Shown here piece by piece: positions 1 through 13,374 of a stretch of 64,000 nt of DNA. The position numbers and the translations under genes were made by a program. Under the pieces are notes generated by a model that made no database searches, was not told the origin of the DNA, and worked only from the letters and a program-made list of their open reading frames with translations. Each line of letters begins with the position of its first letter. The stretch's first letter is position 1. This DNA comes from Crotophaga sulcirostris (taxonomy: Eukaryota; Chordata; Aves; Cuculiformes; Crotophagidae). The stretch covers positions 1,312,641 through 1,376,640 of the forward strand of contig VYZB01000222.1 of the NCBI GenBank assembly GCA_013397455.1. The letters are read 5' to 3'.

Positions 1-3000
1 AGATTTTATCCAAGTCAAGAGAGGAGTAGAAGGGAATTGCTTGCGTCTTCAGTGAGGCTTTATTTCTCGCTTGACTTAGTCGAAATATAGATGGAGAAGA
101 GAACAAGATCTTGAACTGATGTACATTTTTATAGCTCCACCAAAGTCAAAAGAATAAACAGATTTTCCAGTATTTGAAGATTAGCCCTTAAGAGATCAAA
201 ACTTAACAGATTTTTATCCCTGAGAAAGTCTCAAACTTTAGTACCTTTAAAATCTGGTCTTTTGGAGTTCCTGTTCATAAAACAGATGGTCTGAATGTAG
301 AATCGCATTAAGCACTTGTTTGAAGGACCTCCTTTCTTTCAGCAACCTGATTTGTCCCCCAGTACTGAAACAGTTACACTGAGAAAAATCAATTCATCAA
401 AAAACATATTTGCTTTGGGGGTGATACCTCTCCAGTCATTACTCTGTTTTCAGGAACTTTACAGCTGGTTGAGAAGACATGGAGATTTTCCAATAAGATT
501 GCACTGCAAACATTTTTTAATCTTTTGTGTAGGGCTACACAGACCAAATTACCAAATAAAGTGTTGCTTGTATTGGGATGAAATAACTTGCACCACATAA
601 AGTAATCCTTTTTCTCACAGGAAAATTCACAAGGAGTCTGAGGCTTAACAGCTGTATCATAAATTTCCACTGAAGATAGAAATTGTACTGCTATGGTGCA
701 TAAACCTATTCATATTCACTACATTATTTCCAATGGGAAATATCCATAAGCCACAAAATGACTCTAACCATTTTTAGTGTGGCTGTTGTATAAAATTATC
801 ATAGAATAAGTTCTGCAAGTATGTACAAGCTTATTTTGTTGTTGTTACTTTTTTTTTTACTATTTTTGATATCTTCCTTTTTCTTGATTATTTTCTTTCA
901 CTGTAGCTTTCTCTTTCCTGGTCTAATTCACAAACTCTCAAGGAAGCATATTTTCAGCTGAATGATCTAAGCTGAGACCAGCCTCACCAACTCAGGGGTG
1001 ACTGTAGACAGAGGCAGAGTCTGCTGAAGGAGAAAAAAAAGATACACTAATAAGCACAGCAAAAGAAGGATTTCCTTAAGCAGATTTTTTTCCCTTTCCC
1101 ACATGAGCACCAGTTGCTGAGGGTTTAGCTTACTCCTGACTTGAATGCAGAGATCAGTAAGTTAAGGGACTCGACTGGTTCAGGGGAATGGTTGGTTTGT
1201 TTAATTCCCTACTGAGACTAAACTCAGGTTAGCAGATTAGTTATCCATTGAGAATGCAGCATTTTAGTTGTGTGGGCTGGAAGGGGAAAGCAAGTAGCCT
1301 ATGTGTGCCTTTAAAAGAGTTTATTTGAACCTTATCATTTTTGCTGTGGCTAAAAAATAAAAGAAAAGATGCAGAGAAAATCAGAGATTTTTACTTTTTT
1401 TTTTTTTTTTTTTCCCATTAAAAAGCTTTTGTGTTAATTTTTTTTAATTTTTTTTTCCTTTTCTTCCTTTTAATGAAGTTTGAGCTCTTCCTTTTCTAAA
1501 CTAATTTGTATGTCTTTATTACAATATCTCCAAAAAACCATATATGCTCTAGATGCATTTGTATTTTGAGACCAATGAAGCTAGAATATACAAGTACTGG
1601 GAAATAAAAGTTTAAATTTTTAAAATTAAAGTTGAGAGTTCGTAGTTTGTTTGTTTGGAGAGGTTAGGAGTGATTAATTGAATAAATGGACTAAATAGTT
1701 ATAGAAATTTTTTTTAAAAGTAATTGCGTGAACATTTACGGTCTCTAGAAATAAAGAAACTCTAATTGTGGGGCTTACAGAAGATTTTATTTTAAACGTC
1801 AGCTCTCTGACACAGTTGCCTCTGCCATGATATCTTTGCAGAAAATAAAAAGAAAGCCCAACTTGTGAAGGAGGTATCTGAGTCGTGACTAAAGATGCCC
1901 CCAGGCCCTAAGCAGTTTGCTCCAAATGCATATGGCAGACGCCCAGATGACATGACTTCTTCACTCCAGGCTTCAGAATTCTAATGAGTATGTGTCATCT
2001 TCTCATTAAGAGTTCAAAGCTTTATAGGTAAAACAGGTAGAGAAATGAGGCAAGCCAGCTAAGAGGGAAGGGGTAAGGGATAAACCAGCAGCAGGAAGCA
2101 TTGGCAGTAGCTACATGAATGTGTGCAAGTGGAAGTGGCACTCATACACTTGACTGCTCTGGGGGGCCTGTGGTTTGCCACTAGGGCAAAGCTGAGCACC
2201 ACAAGATGACCATTTTTGATAGCAGCTAGCCATGGATCTCAGTGCAGGTGCACTGTGAATTGACAGTACTGTCTCAAAATTCTTTTCAAAAAATACCAGT
2301 TTTTTTTCCAACTCATTGTCCATCTTCTAGTTTGAGGCATGTGCCTTGTGCTTCTAATGCCTAAGTCCAGCTATGCCTTACTGTGTAAACACAAAAATTG
2401 TGAGATAAAACTCCGAATGGCACGCAAATGCCTCTTTTCTTAATTATTCTATAAAATATTTTCTTTTATTCTAAGAGAAGTCAACTAAAAGTCATCAGAC
2501 ACCATTTCCTGATGGAGTTACATAGAACAGGTTAGTTCCAAAGAACATTTGTGAAACTTATGAAGCTATCTTCTTGAAGAAAGAAACGCTTTGATGTATG
2601 AAATCTAGTTTCAGATGATTTTTAAGAACACTCAATATAAATAAAACACTTTGATCCATTGTGATTTCCTTCCCTTCCAGTATTTTTTTTTTAAACACAG
2701 TCTTAAATTTTAGAATTGCTTTCTTAGCTTGGCTATATGTTGCACAGTTTACTATTAATGCTATAAAAAGTTCAAAATCAGATGCGTTAAAATTTCATCA
2801 AATACATCTGATAAAGAACTTTTCCTGAATGTAAACTGAAGTATTATAAGTTTATAAACAATACAATCAATCTCTGAAGTGCAGTAGACTACTAAATAAG
2901 AAACAACTGTAACGAAAATTAGAGCTGTATTAAACAACGAGTTAGATAAAACCAAATTTTCAAAGTCTACAATTAAACCAGGTTACTGGTAACTTAATTG

Positions 3001-5651
3001 GTCTTCCTTTCTTTGCACAGCAATGGTAGGTCATGACTACACAAACAAGAAAACTCATGTACTTCATTGCAACATAAAAACCTAAAACGTATGAATAAAT
3101 GAGCAGGAAAGTGAAAAAATACAAACACAAGTACTGAAATCTACTTGAATGGTTGGTATCCTTGGTGTTCCATGTCTTTGTTTTTAAGATAGGACTGTTT
3201 GCTCCTTTTTTTTTTATTCACAAACAAAATATGTTTTCTCTAATTTCCAATGTATTGAAAAATTCAGTTCAGCGTAATCCAGTGCAAATGCAGTTTAAGA
3301 TTTGAAATCAAATTTTTATCTTTCTCATTTATGTATTCTTTCCATTCACATAGACTCTGAACTGGAATACAGTTACCAACTGTTGATCATGCATAACCCA
3401 CAAAATAATATAATTCATTCTCTTAAATGAAAATTATTCAGCTTTCAGAAATGAAAATGTATAAAGAAATAAGATTCTACCTTAATTTTTACAAAATATC
3501 ACTTCCTAATATGTAATTTAAAACAAACCAACGAATCGAAACCCTCTTAATGGAACAGTAAGTATAATCTAGTAATGTTAATAGATTATTATTACTATTC
3601 CCAACTCATAAAATCTACAATTTAAATACAGGCTGTAGTTATATTTTACAATACTTTGCTCCTTAGAAAGCAAGAGAATTAAAACATTTTCTGCCTTTTG
3701 GTCTTTATACTGCCTAGAGAGGAACTGCTCAGACCTTAAAATTTACAAGAAAATTACATTTTGTCCTGAAGTTCCCAAATATGACAATTTTTATCTCATT
3801 GTGGGACAGCAAAAAAAAAAATCCCTGTCATCAGTCTACCTGCTAACTTTAAAATAAAAAAAAATTCTCAAGAAGGACAGTTTATTTTCAGAGGTCAAAA
3901 TAAAATCCATACATCTAAAATGGTCCCAAGTCAAATTAATTTTGCAATGGACTATATAATACAAAATTGTACGCATTTCTTCTCTGTTGATCAGACACAG
4001 GTAATTTTGTCATTGTCCCCAAGCCCCCCACAAACATTACACCTCAGCTCACTAAGGTAAAGCATTCAATGAAACTGCTTTGAAGAAAAATGTGAAAACT
4101 TGCCCTGTCTATGGTAATAGGACTACCAATGCCATTTTTTTGGCAATGTTGATTATTTTCTTCCAATAAGTAAGTTCTTTTAATGACATAATTACAGACA
4201 GAATCACTTTCTTATCTGCAGTAACATTTGTACAGACTTTAGAGCTTGTACATCAAGGATTTCCACTGTCCAAAGCAGATAATCTGTTTTATTTTGTTAA
4301 AATTTGGAGAACACAACCTTACACACAGAATTGAGTAATTCTCAATATGGTGCTCTCGGACTCAATAATTGGGTATAAATTTGCCTAGAACTGATAAAGT
4401 ACCCTACTCAACTATACAAGCAACTATGCTGTTACATTACAGAAAAATTCCATTGCTGTGCTCCCGTATCTTCCTTACAGACATTAGGTCAGAGGATGAC
4501 AAAACAAGCTGGTGGGATATCAATATCAGTTAAGACCCCTAAATGTCAGAGTATTCAGTTATTCACTTAAGTGTAGAAAAATCTCTTGACAGGAATTCAT
4601 TTAAACTGCTAGTTGAAAATACACAGGGGTTCCTAGCCGATAATGTTTACTATTTTCTGTCAATTTAAGAGAAAATGATAATATTTTGCCAGCTGGAAAT
4701 AGCAGCATCCAGGTAATCAAACTTGTATTACTAGGATGAGAAAGCAAAAAGTAAAACAAAATGTAACCGTTACAAAAAACCCAACAAACCTTTCATGAAA
4801 TTTACATGCTTCATATTTTAAATAAATATCTACCACCGTGTGACAGCATACTTATCTTTCACAATTACATAAAAAGAACGTTAATAATCAACAGAATGCA
4901 TGACCTGGAAAAAAGATTGTGCTGAAAGTCTTTAACTTAAACAATGTAAGAGATCAAAATAAACTACTTTTAACCTACTTTCTAGATTTATTAGAAAGGA
5001 AAATTACAAAAAGGATCAACAAATATTAACCAATCAAAAGAGCTCCATTTTACAAAGCCATGTTCAGCAGCAAGGTTGTTTAGACAGTTATACTGCATTT
5101 CGATTTAATAAATGTTCTTAACTAACACTTTAGATGGTTAAGTGGTATTTTATCATTATTACTGATTCACATAGATTAGGACAGAGCTGATCAGAAATAA
5201 GTCTGACTTACACTTACTATATTATTCATTAGAGGTCTCATACTTTTAAAGAGTTTCTAACATATATTTTAGAATGGAATTTTCTTTTTATTTTCCCTCA
5301 AACTGAGATGAAAATTTAAGCTCAGCTGAAAAGGTTATGATTTCCATCAACACCCCCTCTAAAATGTTGTTATCTCCAGATCAAATAGACAAAAATTCTC
5401 CTCAAGTCTCAAGTTCAAGTGGGATAATTTCCTATCAGCCTCAGCTCATAAACATTTAATGCAACAAGAACAATATAGTTCACATACTGTTTACATGAAT
5501 ATTTAAATAGAAATGGCTAACACTATCTAAATATATGCATGTCTATTTCGATTAATGAAGAAAGTACTATCTTCGGGTAAGACGGGAGAGGAAACTACCA
5601 GTTTTTAATGCAAAAATTGAAATGGAATTTAAGATATTATGTTAAAATTAA

Positions 5652-5728
5652 AGTGTGGGGGGGTTGCCTCCTTTGTTTTTAGGGATGTTTTGGGAGTTGT
5701 TTTTTGGGGGGTGTTTTTTTGACAGATA
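5652..5728 (+). repeat. G/T-rich low-complexity tract with several G-runs
   Basis: This tract is almost free of A and C on the plus strand. It contains a run of seven or more Gs, two GGG runs and a final G6 run, separated by T-rich spacers. Four G-runs could in principle fold as a quadruplex, but one spacer exceeds 20 bases, so the motif is weak. The complementary strand resembles the A/C-rich tract at 43271-43382. Confidence 0.6.
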
Positions 5729-8700
5729 ATACAGAAAAGAGGAACAGGGTACATATTGATTTTGAGGGCAAAAGACTGCTTTAATTTCATTCCAGGTACC
5801 CTATGTGAAAATAAAGCATCAATAATAAATGCTTTCTAAAGGCTATAGATGTTATCCACACAATGAAACTGTGAAGTTCAATCCTACCTCTACAGCAGGG
5901 GAACTAAAAAATGCAGAAACACCATGCTTGTACAGAGGCATGGAGTTAAGAAGGAATAAACATTCTGAAGACGTAATTAACAAGGTAATGTTAGCACTCA
6001 AAAAGGAAGTAAGCATCTAAAGCATTACATTTTTGTAACAGCATAAAGACCAGATAATGTCAAAGCAAGAGGACTTAGAAGGTTCCAAGAAACCAGCGTT
6101 CAAAGAAGCTGGTATTAGTGAAAAATTAAAATAAACTAAATTTTAAAACACCTTATATAAAATAAGACTAATTTAGCTATCATTTCCATCAGCTACAACT
6201 CTACCACTGGTAAAAAATGAAATTTTATTTTCTTCCTCAGCAATTCTCAAATTCTTCTCATTCAAATATCTGTTAACATTCTGGCTTATTCCCAGAAATG
6301 AACTAAATATGTAAGAAAATAGTTGAAAAAACCTGACAGTCCTGTATTTATTAAGATGTATAGCAAATTAATAATCACTTCAGAGGAACTGTGCTTTTTC
6401 CAGTGCTTCCTCTTAAAGCCAATGATACATTAAAGCCCTACTGAGAAACAGGACAAGGATGAAGACTAAAGAGAATATGAATAAAATGGTTAAATCAATT
6501 ATGAAGTACCAAGTAGGTCTAGAGAGAAAAAGGGTAGTTTACCAAACATGCAGTGTCAATTATACTGGTAGACTTTATCATAAAATATATAGTCTTTATC
6601 TGAAATTGTAACAATGCTAGAATTATGCCTCCATCTTTATAATATGCAATGCATTTTACAGTATGGATACATTTTATAGGGAGAACTCTTTTCTTTGTGC
6701 TAGACAAATATCCATTTAAAACTGATTTACAACTCTGCTTACTGTTGGCAAAACACAGTTTCTTCACAAAGATCACATCTCCAGAGTTTCAGATTGATTG
6801 CTTCACACAATATACGTTGACAAAAAGATTTACAGTTTTAGATCAGAGCTAGAATAGGCATAGGCATCTGGTGGTATTACTTCAAAGATTGTGTGCATTT
6901 TAAGACGAATTGGGTCCTAATGATGACCACTGGTGAGCTACGAGGCTTAAAGCGTTAAGTCAGAATATGTTCTGGCATTGTTTCAATGCTGCAGTCTGGC
7001 TCTTCATCTAATATATTTAATAAAAAGCTGATAGACATTTTATATCACAGAGTTCAGCATTTTCTTGAGAAAAATATGCTTCTGTGACTAAATAAGCATA
7101 AAATAAGGACGACTAAGCCTTGTACAGCACAAAGACAAAACGCAAAGCTACAGATTTTTTCTTTTTTTTCTGCTAAAAAATGAGCAAAAAAAGCAATAGG
7201 GGTCAAGGTACGACCTTTTGCACGTGAAAAAGTCACCAGTTGATTTTATGAAGAGGGAATACATAAAACTGAGTTTAATTGCTACAGGACTAGCACAGAA
7301 TTCTGCAACTTTATTTCTATGCCGAACTGTCAAAGAAACAGATGTAGTATGCTTCTTTCGGAGAGTTCAGCCGGAAATCAAGCAAATCAAACTGATCTAT
7401 GCTTTTCACTCTTTTTTTTTCTTTTAGAAAAAAAAAAAGAAATAACTTCCTTTTTTCTGATCCTCATCAATAATGGCTAAAGAAGTAGTTCTTTCCCTTC
7501 GATCATTCCTCATCAGTCCTGGGCCAACATTTAATAATTCATTTATACTTCAGAGATGTGCTGAGACTGCTAATTTGTTAAGAGAGGGATTTTATGCATA
7601 ATAATTGATAAGTGTCTATGCCAGACAGATGTGTACAGACTTATAATATTCACACCCTTAAAACTGTCACATGCTCTAGCAGCTTCTGCTGAAATAGAAT
7701 TAAATTAAATAAATACAGAATAAACTAAATAAGGTCTTTTTCACAGGCATTCAAATCAATTTCCTCGAGATTGCTTAGAAAGTCATTGAAGGCAGATGGA
7801 CATGTTTAAAAGCATTTAAAGATTTTCAAAAGAAGATTTTTTTCCAAATATATTAATTATAAATGACATTTCTAGTTAGCATATAGAAATAAAATGCCAA
7901 AAATACGCTAAATAGTTCATTTAAATATCTTTATTAAAAAAAAAAAGATGTGACAACAGAACTTTAGGAAGTTATTTCAAATAATAGATGAGAATACGTT
8001 CCTGTATTTCTTTGGACTACTGTAGTTTCCCTCCTGTAATTATTTTACTCCCAAGTGGACATCATAACACTGCATTGGATAGTTGAATCGCTTTCAGAGC
8101 GCACTTCTCAAATGATCATAGCTTGTCTCTTTCCATAACCAAATTCTTTGGGGACTGAATGCTTCAAATACATTTTGTTCTTATACATGCCTGTTTAGAA
8201 AGAACGACCTCCTTACTTTTAATTAATTTTATACTCCCATGTTCTTGCATTTTATGTTTTAACATTAAGGCTTCTTCTTCTGTCAAGTATTCATGCACCA
8301 TTTCAAGAAAAACATGCATTTTCATCTATAGCAGCTGTTTTAACAACTGCCAGAAAGATGAGTCAGAACAAGTGTGCTTGTCTTCCCTTTTAAAAATATT
8401 TTAGCTTTTCTGTAAGTATTTATATCACTATTATAATGTGTTTTGAATGAACACAGCTTTTCAAATAATCTTTTCCCTGCTCTTTAATTTGTTTTCTGCA
8501 TTGATAGGCACAATCAATAATTCATCAATTTGTAAATTCATAAGTATGCCTCTTGTAATGTATTCTTTTCAAAGTTTTATTTTTCTATCATAATGAAATG
8601 AATTTCTATCACAGTAACTAGCATATCTGAACGTTTTCCTGCTCTCAGTTTCAAAGTACAACCAGTGTAATATAAAGGGTCTCTTCAAATGAGCTTTTAG

Positions 8701-8978
8701 GAGTAGACTCCCAAGAAAGACCAGAAGTGATTACCAATTTTAAGCAGAATATTAAAACTATTTCCTTAAAACTGGCATGTCAGAAAAATTTTTGGTCAGT
8801 GGAGTGGAAGTTCTGAGCAGGAACATAAGAAATACTTTGCAGAAATAATCAAATTCCAGAGATGACCCTTCTCCTTTCTTTGACATCGTCCTGGTTCAGC
8901 ACAGCATAAAGAACAACCACCTCGGAATGTCCTCAGCTAAACTATTCTAAAAAGCAAAGAAAGCAAAATCCATAAAAA

Positions 8979-9374
8979 GTGCAATTGTTGCACAGAATTG
9001 CACATTGCTCCTTGAAAGAACCAAAAAAGACCCTGAGTCCAGAAACAATTCGATTCCAAGAGGCCCTGACATGGGGTGTTCCAAGGCCAGCAGCATGGCA
9101 GAAATACTGCAAGCATAGCACACAAGAGAGCCTGGTGGCAGCTCAGGCTCCTGGCTGCCTTCTAGCACTACAGCGACTGAGAGGAGATAAGCTTATGGGA
9201 TCAGAGTTTGCCACGGCAGAGCTTCCAGAGTGTACTCAAGATCACCATGCAAGGTGGAAGGACCCCTGTACAGTAGAGGAGACAGCTGAAGATAATGCAT
9301 CCCCAAATAGGAAAAGGAGACAAAGCCGTTGTGTTTGGGGAGGGTGGCATGCTTCACACAGCCAGTTGCAGTGA
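8979..9374 (+). other. Unassigned 131-codon open frame
   Basis: This open frame starts with ATG and runs 131 codons, long for this AT-rich window outside the mobile elements. The surrounding 500 bases are clearly more GC-rich than their neighbours. The conceptual product is rich in Gln, Arg, Ala and Glu, with a basic RKRRQSR stretch near the C-terminus. I see no known domain, signal peptide or membrane segment, and no convincing splice signals. The opposite strand is also open over 62-73 codons, so base composition alone may explain it. It could be a decayed retroelement segment, an exon of a noncoding transcript, or chance. I do not claim a gene. Confidence 0.2.
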
Positions 9375-9579
9375 GAATGTTAATAATCTGTCTTGCTCTC
9401 AGAATTCTCTCTTGTAACAGAACAAGCCTTCATCCTCATCAACTAGAGTCAAAGTAAATGGTGGTGGCAATCACATTAATTATTATCTTTTATTTTGATA
9501 AAAAAGGCAGACATTTTCTCTTATCTTTTGAATGGGGGATATGCTGTTGCCACATGGAATCACAGTGAAGCTGCAGGAC

Positions 9580-10352
9580 TTCCTGGCATGAGGTTTAACA
9601 AGACCAAGTGCCGAGTCCTGCACTTGGGACACAACAACCCCAGGCAGCGTTACAGACTTGGGAAAGAATGGCTGGAGATCTGCCTGGCAGAGAAGGACCT
9701 GGGGGTGTTGGTTGACAGCCGGCTGAATATGAGCCGGCAATGTGCCCAGGTGGCCAAGAAGGCCAAATGGCATCTTGGCCTGTATCAGAAACAGCGTGGC
9801 CAGCAGGAGCAGGGCAGTGATTGTGTCCTTGTACTCAGCACTGATGACATCGCATCTTGAGTACTGTGTGCAGTTCTGGGCCCCTCACTACAAGAAGGAC
9901 ATGGAGGTGGTGGAGCGTGTCCAGAGAAGGGCAACGAGGCTCATGAAGGGTCTGGAGAACAAGTCTTACGAGGAGTGGCTGAAGGAACTGGAGTTGTTTA
10001 GTTTGAAGAAGAGGATGCTGAGGGGAGACCTCATCACTATCTGCAACTACCTGAAAGGAGGTTGGGGTAAAGCGAGTGTTGGTCTCTTCTCCCAAGTGAC
10101 AGGTGATAGGACAAGAGGAAATGGCCGTAAGTTGCACCAGGGCAGGTTTAAGCTGGATATTAGGAAAAAAATCTTCACTGAAAGGAAGGTTAGGCAGTGG
10201 AACAGGCTGACCAGAGAGGTGGTTGAGTCACCATCCCTGGAGGTCTTTAAAAGACGGGTAGATAAGTTTCTGGGGGACATGGTTTAGCAGAGGACAAGTA
10301 TGTTTGGATGTGATGATCTCAAAGGTCTTTTCCAACCGGATGATTCTATGAT
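9580..10352 (+). mobile_element. CR1 LINE copy 1, 5'-truncated
   Basis: This is the 3' part of a CR1 non-LTR retrotransposon. It holds the C-terminal part of the ORF2 reverse transcriptase and the short 3' untranslated end. The RT-linked block reads [10 protein letters not shown], then [11 protein letters not shown], then RRATRLMKG, then GDRTRGNG, and ends in [13 protein letters not shown], all familiar from CR1 ORF2. The endonuclease and the RT catalytic block lie upstream and are missing, which is normal because CR1 copies are usually truncated at the 5' end. The element ends in GATTCTATGATT, the CR1 3' tail. The exact left edge is uncertain by about 20 bases. No target-site duplication is expected for CR1. 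Confidence 0.93.
9591..10287 (+). pseudogene. CR1 ORF2 C-terminal remnant with one frameshift
   Basis: Two overlapping open frames together cover the C-terminal part of CR1 ORF2. The upstream frame carries [11 protein letters not shown] and [10 protein letters not shown]. The downstream frame carries NGILACI through the end and stops at TAG at 10285-10287. The switch falls around 9760-9775, where the copy reads gccaaatggc and the expected CR1 coding sequence would have one fewer A. The frame is otherwise open for about 175 codons after the shift, so this is one of the less decayed CR1 copies here. It cannot produce an active enzyme because the catalytic region is absent. Confidence 0.8.
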
Positions 10353-12545
10353 TACGGAGAGGAAGAATTGTATGCCTTAGAATTGCACGATCTAGCTTGA
10401 TACACTTACACAAACTTTTATTTTAAACTTTATTTAAATTTCCCTATTTTACAAAACATCACAGTGATGGGGAATCTAAAGAATAGAAAATTCAAATAAA
10501 AGGCAACTGAATGTTTGTGATTATCTTAACTGAATGTGTGTTAATTCAAATCATTGCAGACAGATGAGGATGCTGGGGTATGTACTTACGTCTTAATACT
10601 ATTTTTCTGTTTCTAAGTTCTTTGATGTTTAGAAACAGTTTGGAACAGTTTTTGCCTCATTTCTTCTATGTAGCTCCATGGCCTCCCTCATTAATGAATT
10701 AAGTTCAGTGTTTCAGTCTCACATCTTCTGAAAAAGTTAAAGGAATAGAATATTAATGTATGCAGTCAGTACTGCCAATGAAAACTTCCCATAAATGCGG
10801 TCCCTAGAGACTAATGGAGACCTCTGGGTTTCAGAGTACCCTGTTTAAAAGCACTGCTCTAATTACAGAAGGATGCTGGTAACTTCTGTCCTCAGCCACT
10901 GATGAAGCGATGTGGTGATGAAGCCGGAGGTAAAGCAACCACAGCTTTATTCAAAACTGTAATTCAATTCTGATGTCCTGAGGTTCAAAGAATCTCTGCA
11001 TTACTGTTGTGAAGTTCTGGGTGAGTTAAAGAGAAAGAATTCTGCAGTAGTTCTACAAATTTCTGAACTCATAAAACTTCAGGGTCATTCGAAACTTCTG
11101 TAGTTCACATGAATTAGACTTCAGGAGAAAAAGGAGTATGAATAGCAATGCCAGATTCAACTCACCTAAGAATTCTGCATTGGTTTTCTTTTCAAGAAGA
11201 CCAGAGACACAGAAACAAGAAATCATGAAACACTGTCTATCTGCTTTTCAGTTCCAATGTTCTTATCATCCACTTCTGGTTGCATACCTAGCAATAGCTG
11301 TTATTATTTTTAGAGGGTCTAAAAGTGTACTCAGCGATCACAGCTTTTAAAACGAAGATATGCTTTGAAAAATCCTGTGTTCTGTGCTAAGCAGTTATCG
11401 TGAAACAAAGCTTCCCATTACTTCTTTTGGCATTTGTTTCAACGGCAAAACTTGAAAATACAAGTTTTTTTCTTTGCCCCAGCACAAGATTATTGGAACT
11501 TGTTCTACTTGTTGAGTTCCTGTTCTCCTTTTCTTAGCTGATTCCTTTAAATCACTCAGTCACTATCACAAAAGAATTCTAAATATCGTAGCTCAGAATT
11601 TTGACTATACCAAAGTCTACACATCTCTTCGTAAAAGCTGGTTAAAACTAAGCCTTTCCTTCCCTTTTTTTTTTTTTAATTTTAATGGTTGGTACTTTGT
11701 AAACTGTTAACATAGAAACAAGTGAATGAATACACAGGTAATTGGTGTAGAACAAAATTACTCCATTGTTCTATAAAGACTAAACGAGATATTTAAATTG
11801 ATACACATTTCTAAAATTGAACCCATGCACTTACAGGTAATTTACAAGATACTGTGATTGTATAAACATGTCAACCTCTTTCTGCTCTATGAAAATTTGT
11901 ACAACACAAGTAACCTGAAACAGCTGTTACAACTGAGTAACTTACTGAAATATTCTACATTTTCCTACCTGAATTAGGATGCGAGAAATTTTGTAGTGTT
12001 GTAGACATCAAAATGAACAAATAAAAATTCTTTCCATCTAGTGTTCTTGAGATTAATTACTGATAAACACTCTAAAGTGGTATTAGAGCTAGAATTCAGT
12101 TGCTGAAACTACAGGCATCTACTACCCTTTGATATACTCATACCGACATGTGATAGGCCTCTGCTGCCTATGACAAAGGACTGTAGGAAGCTAAATTCCA
12201 GGTACTACTGTATTTAAAACCACAGTGGACATACGTTTAAGTAAGAAATACCACTCTTAGAAACATAATTAAATTATAACTGTACATATATATTAAGTAT
12301 AGTTTGATGTCATTACTGTCTCATTCTCTGAATGGCATTTCTAAACGATGCCTAGAAACTCTGTAACCATTTACAAAAAAAAAAACAAAAACAGAAGCTG
12401 TTTTCCTCATATCCTTGGGGTTTTTGACCACGTTATATAATTTCACAAAGCTAAGTTCCTAAACATTTATTTTACCTTTACACTTTTATCAGAAATGTTA
12501 AAAGCATCTCCACTGATACAAGAGCAGCATTCTTGTAAGCTACAT
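10353..12545. other. AT-rich noncoding stretch, nothing recognised
   Basis: I see no gene, RNA or dated repeat between CR1 copies 1 and 2. A 70-codon open frame at 11138-11350 has no recognisable content. Short A-runs and T-runs are the only low-complexity features. Confidence 0.5.
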
Positions 12546-13374
12546 TGCCATCCAGAATGGCCTGGACATGCTTGAGAAACGGGCCCATGTGAACCTTAAG
12601 AGGTTCAACAAAGCCAGGTGCAACATCCTGCGTACAATCCCTGGTATTAATACAGACTAAGGGATGAAGGTACTGAGAGTAGCCCTGCGGAGGAGGACTT
12701 GTATGTACTGGTGGATGAAAAGCTTGACATGGCCCGGCAATGTGTACTTGCAGCCCAGAAGGCCAACCGTATCCTGGTCTACATCAAAAAAAGTGTGGCC
12801 AGTAGGGCAAGGGTGGGGATTTTGCCACTCTGCTCCACTCCAATGAAACCTCACCTTGAATACTGCATTCAGCTCTGGGGCACTCAGCACAGGAAAGACA
12901 TGGACCTCTTGGAGAGGGTTGAGAGGAGGACCACAAAGATGATCAAAGGGATAGAATAACTCTCCTATGAAAAAAGGCTGAGAGAGTCAGGGTTGTTCAC
13001 CCTGGAGAAGGGAAGGCTCTGTGGAGTCCTTATTGTGGCCATTCTATACTGAAAGGGCACCTATCAGAATGATGAGGATAAACTTTTTAGCATGGCCTCC
13101 TGCATTAGAACAAAGTGTAATGACTTTAAACTTAAAGAGGGTAGATTTAGACTAGATATAAGGAAGATTTTTTTTACAATGAGGGCAGTGAAACATTGGA
13201 ACAGATTGCCCAGAGAGGTGGTGGAGGCCCCATCCCTGGAGACATTCAAGGTCAGGCTTGACAGGGCTCTAAGCAACCTTATACAGTTGAAGATGCCCCT
13301 GCTCACTGCAGGGGGTTGGATTAGATGACCTTTAAAGGTCCTTTCCAACCCAAAACATTCTGTGATTCTATGAT
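12546..13374 (+). mobile_element. CR1 LINE copy 2, 5'-truncated
   Basis: This second CR1 copy lies in the same orientation as copy 1 and is also truncated at the 5' end. It preserves LEYCIQLWG, ERVERRTTKMIKG, GRFRLDIRKIFFT, NRLPREVVEAPSLETFK and the closing GGWIR, split over several frames by small indels. It ends with a double octamer, ATTCTGTGATTCTATGATAC. The reading frame is more broken than in copy 1, including an in-frame stop right after MIKGIE near 12958 and a divergent stretch at 12600-12680. It comes from a different CR1 subfamily, or is older, judging by the different 3' end. Confidence 0.93.

Larger units (their letters stand above)
1..9579. other. AT-rich noncoding stretch, no gene recognised
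   Basis: No exon, RNA gene or recognisable transposon was found here. The DNA is AT-rich with many short homopolymer runs, including a T run at about 1397-1416 and a T-tract/A-tract inverted pair near 7411-7440. The open frames present are short and AT-driven. The exceptions worth noting are the G/T-rich tract near 5652-5728 and the open frame at 8979-9374, which are listed separately. Confidence 0.6.

Noticed and set aside
5652..5728. G-quadruplex in the G/T tract
   Set aside because: One loop is longer than 20 bases, so the motif is weak.
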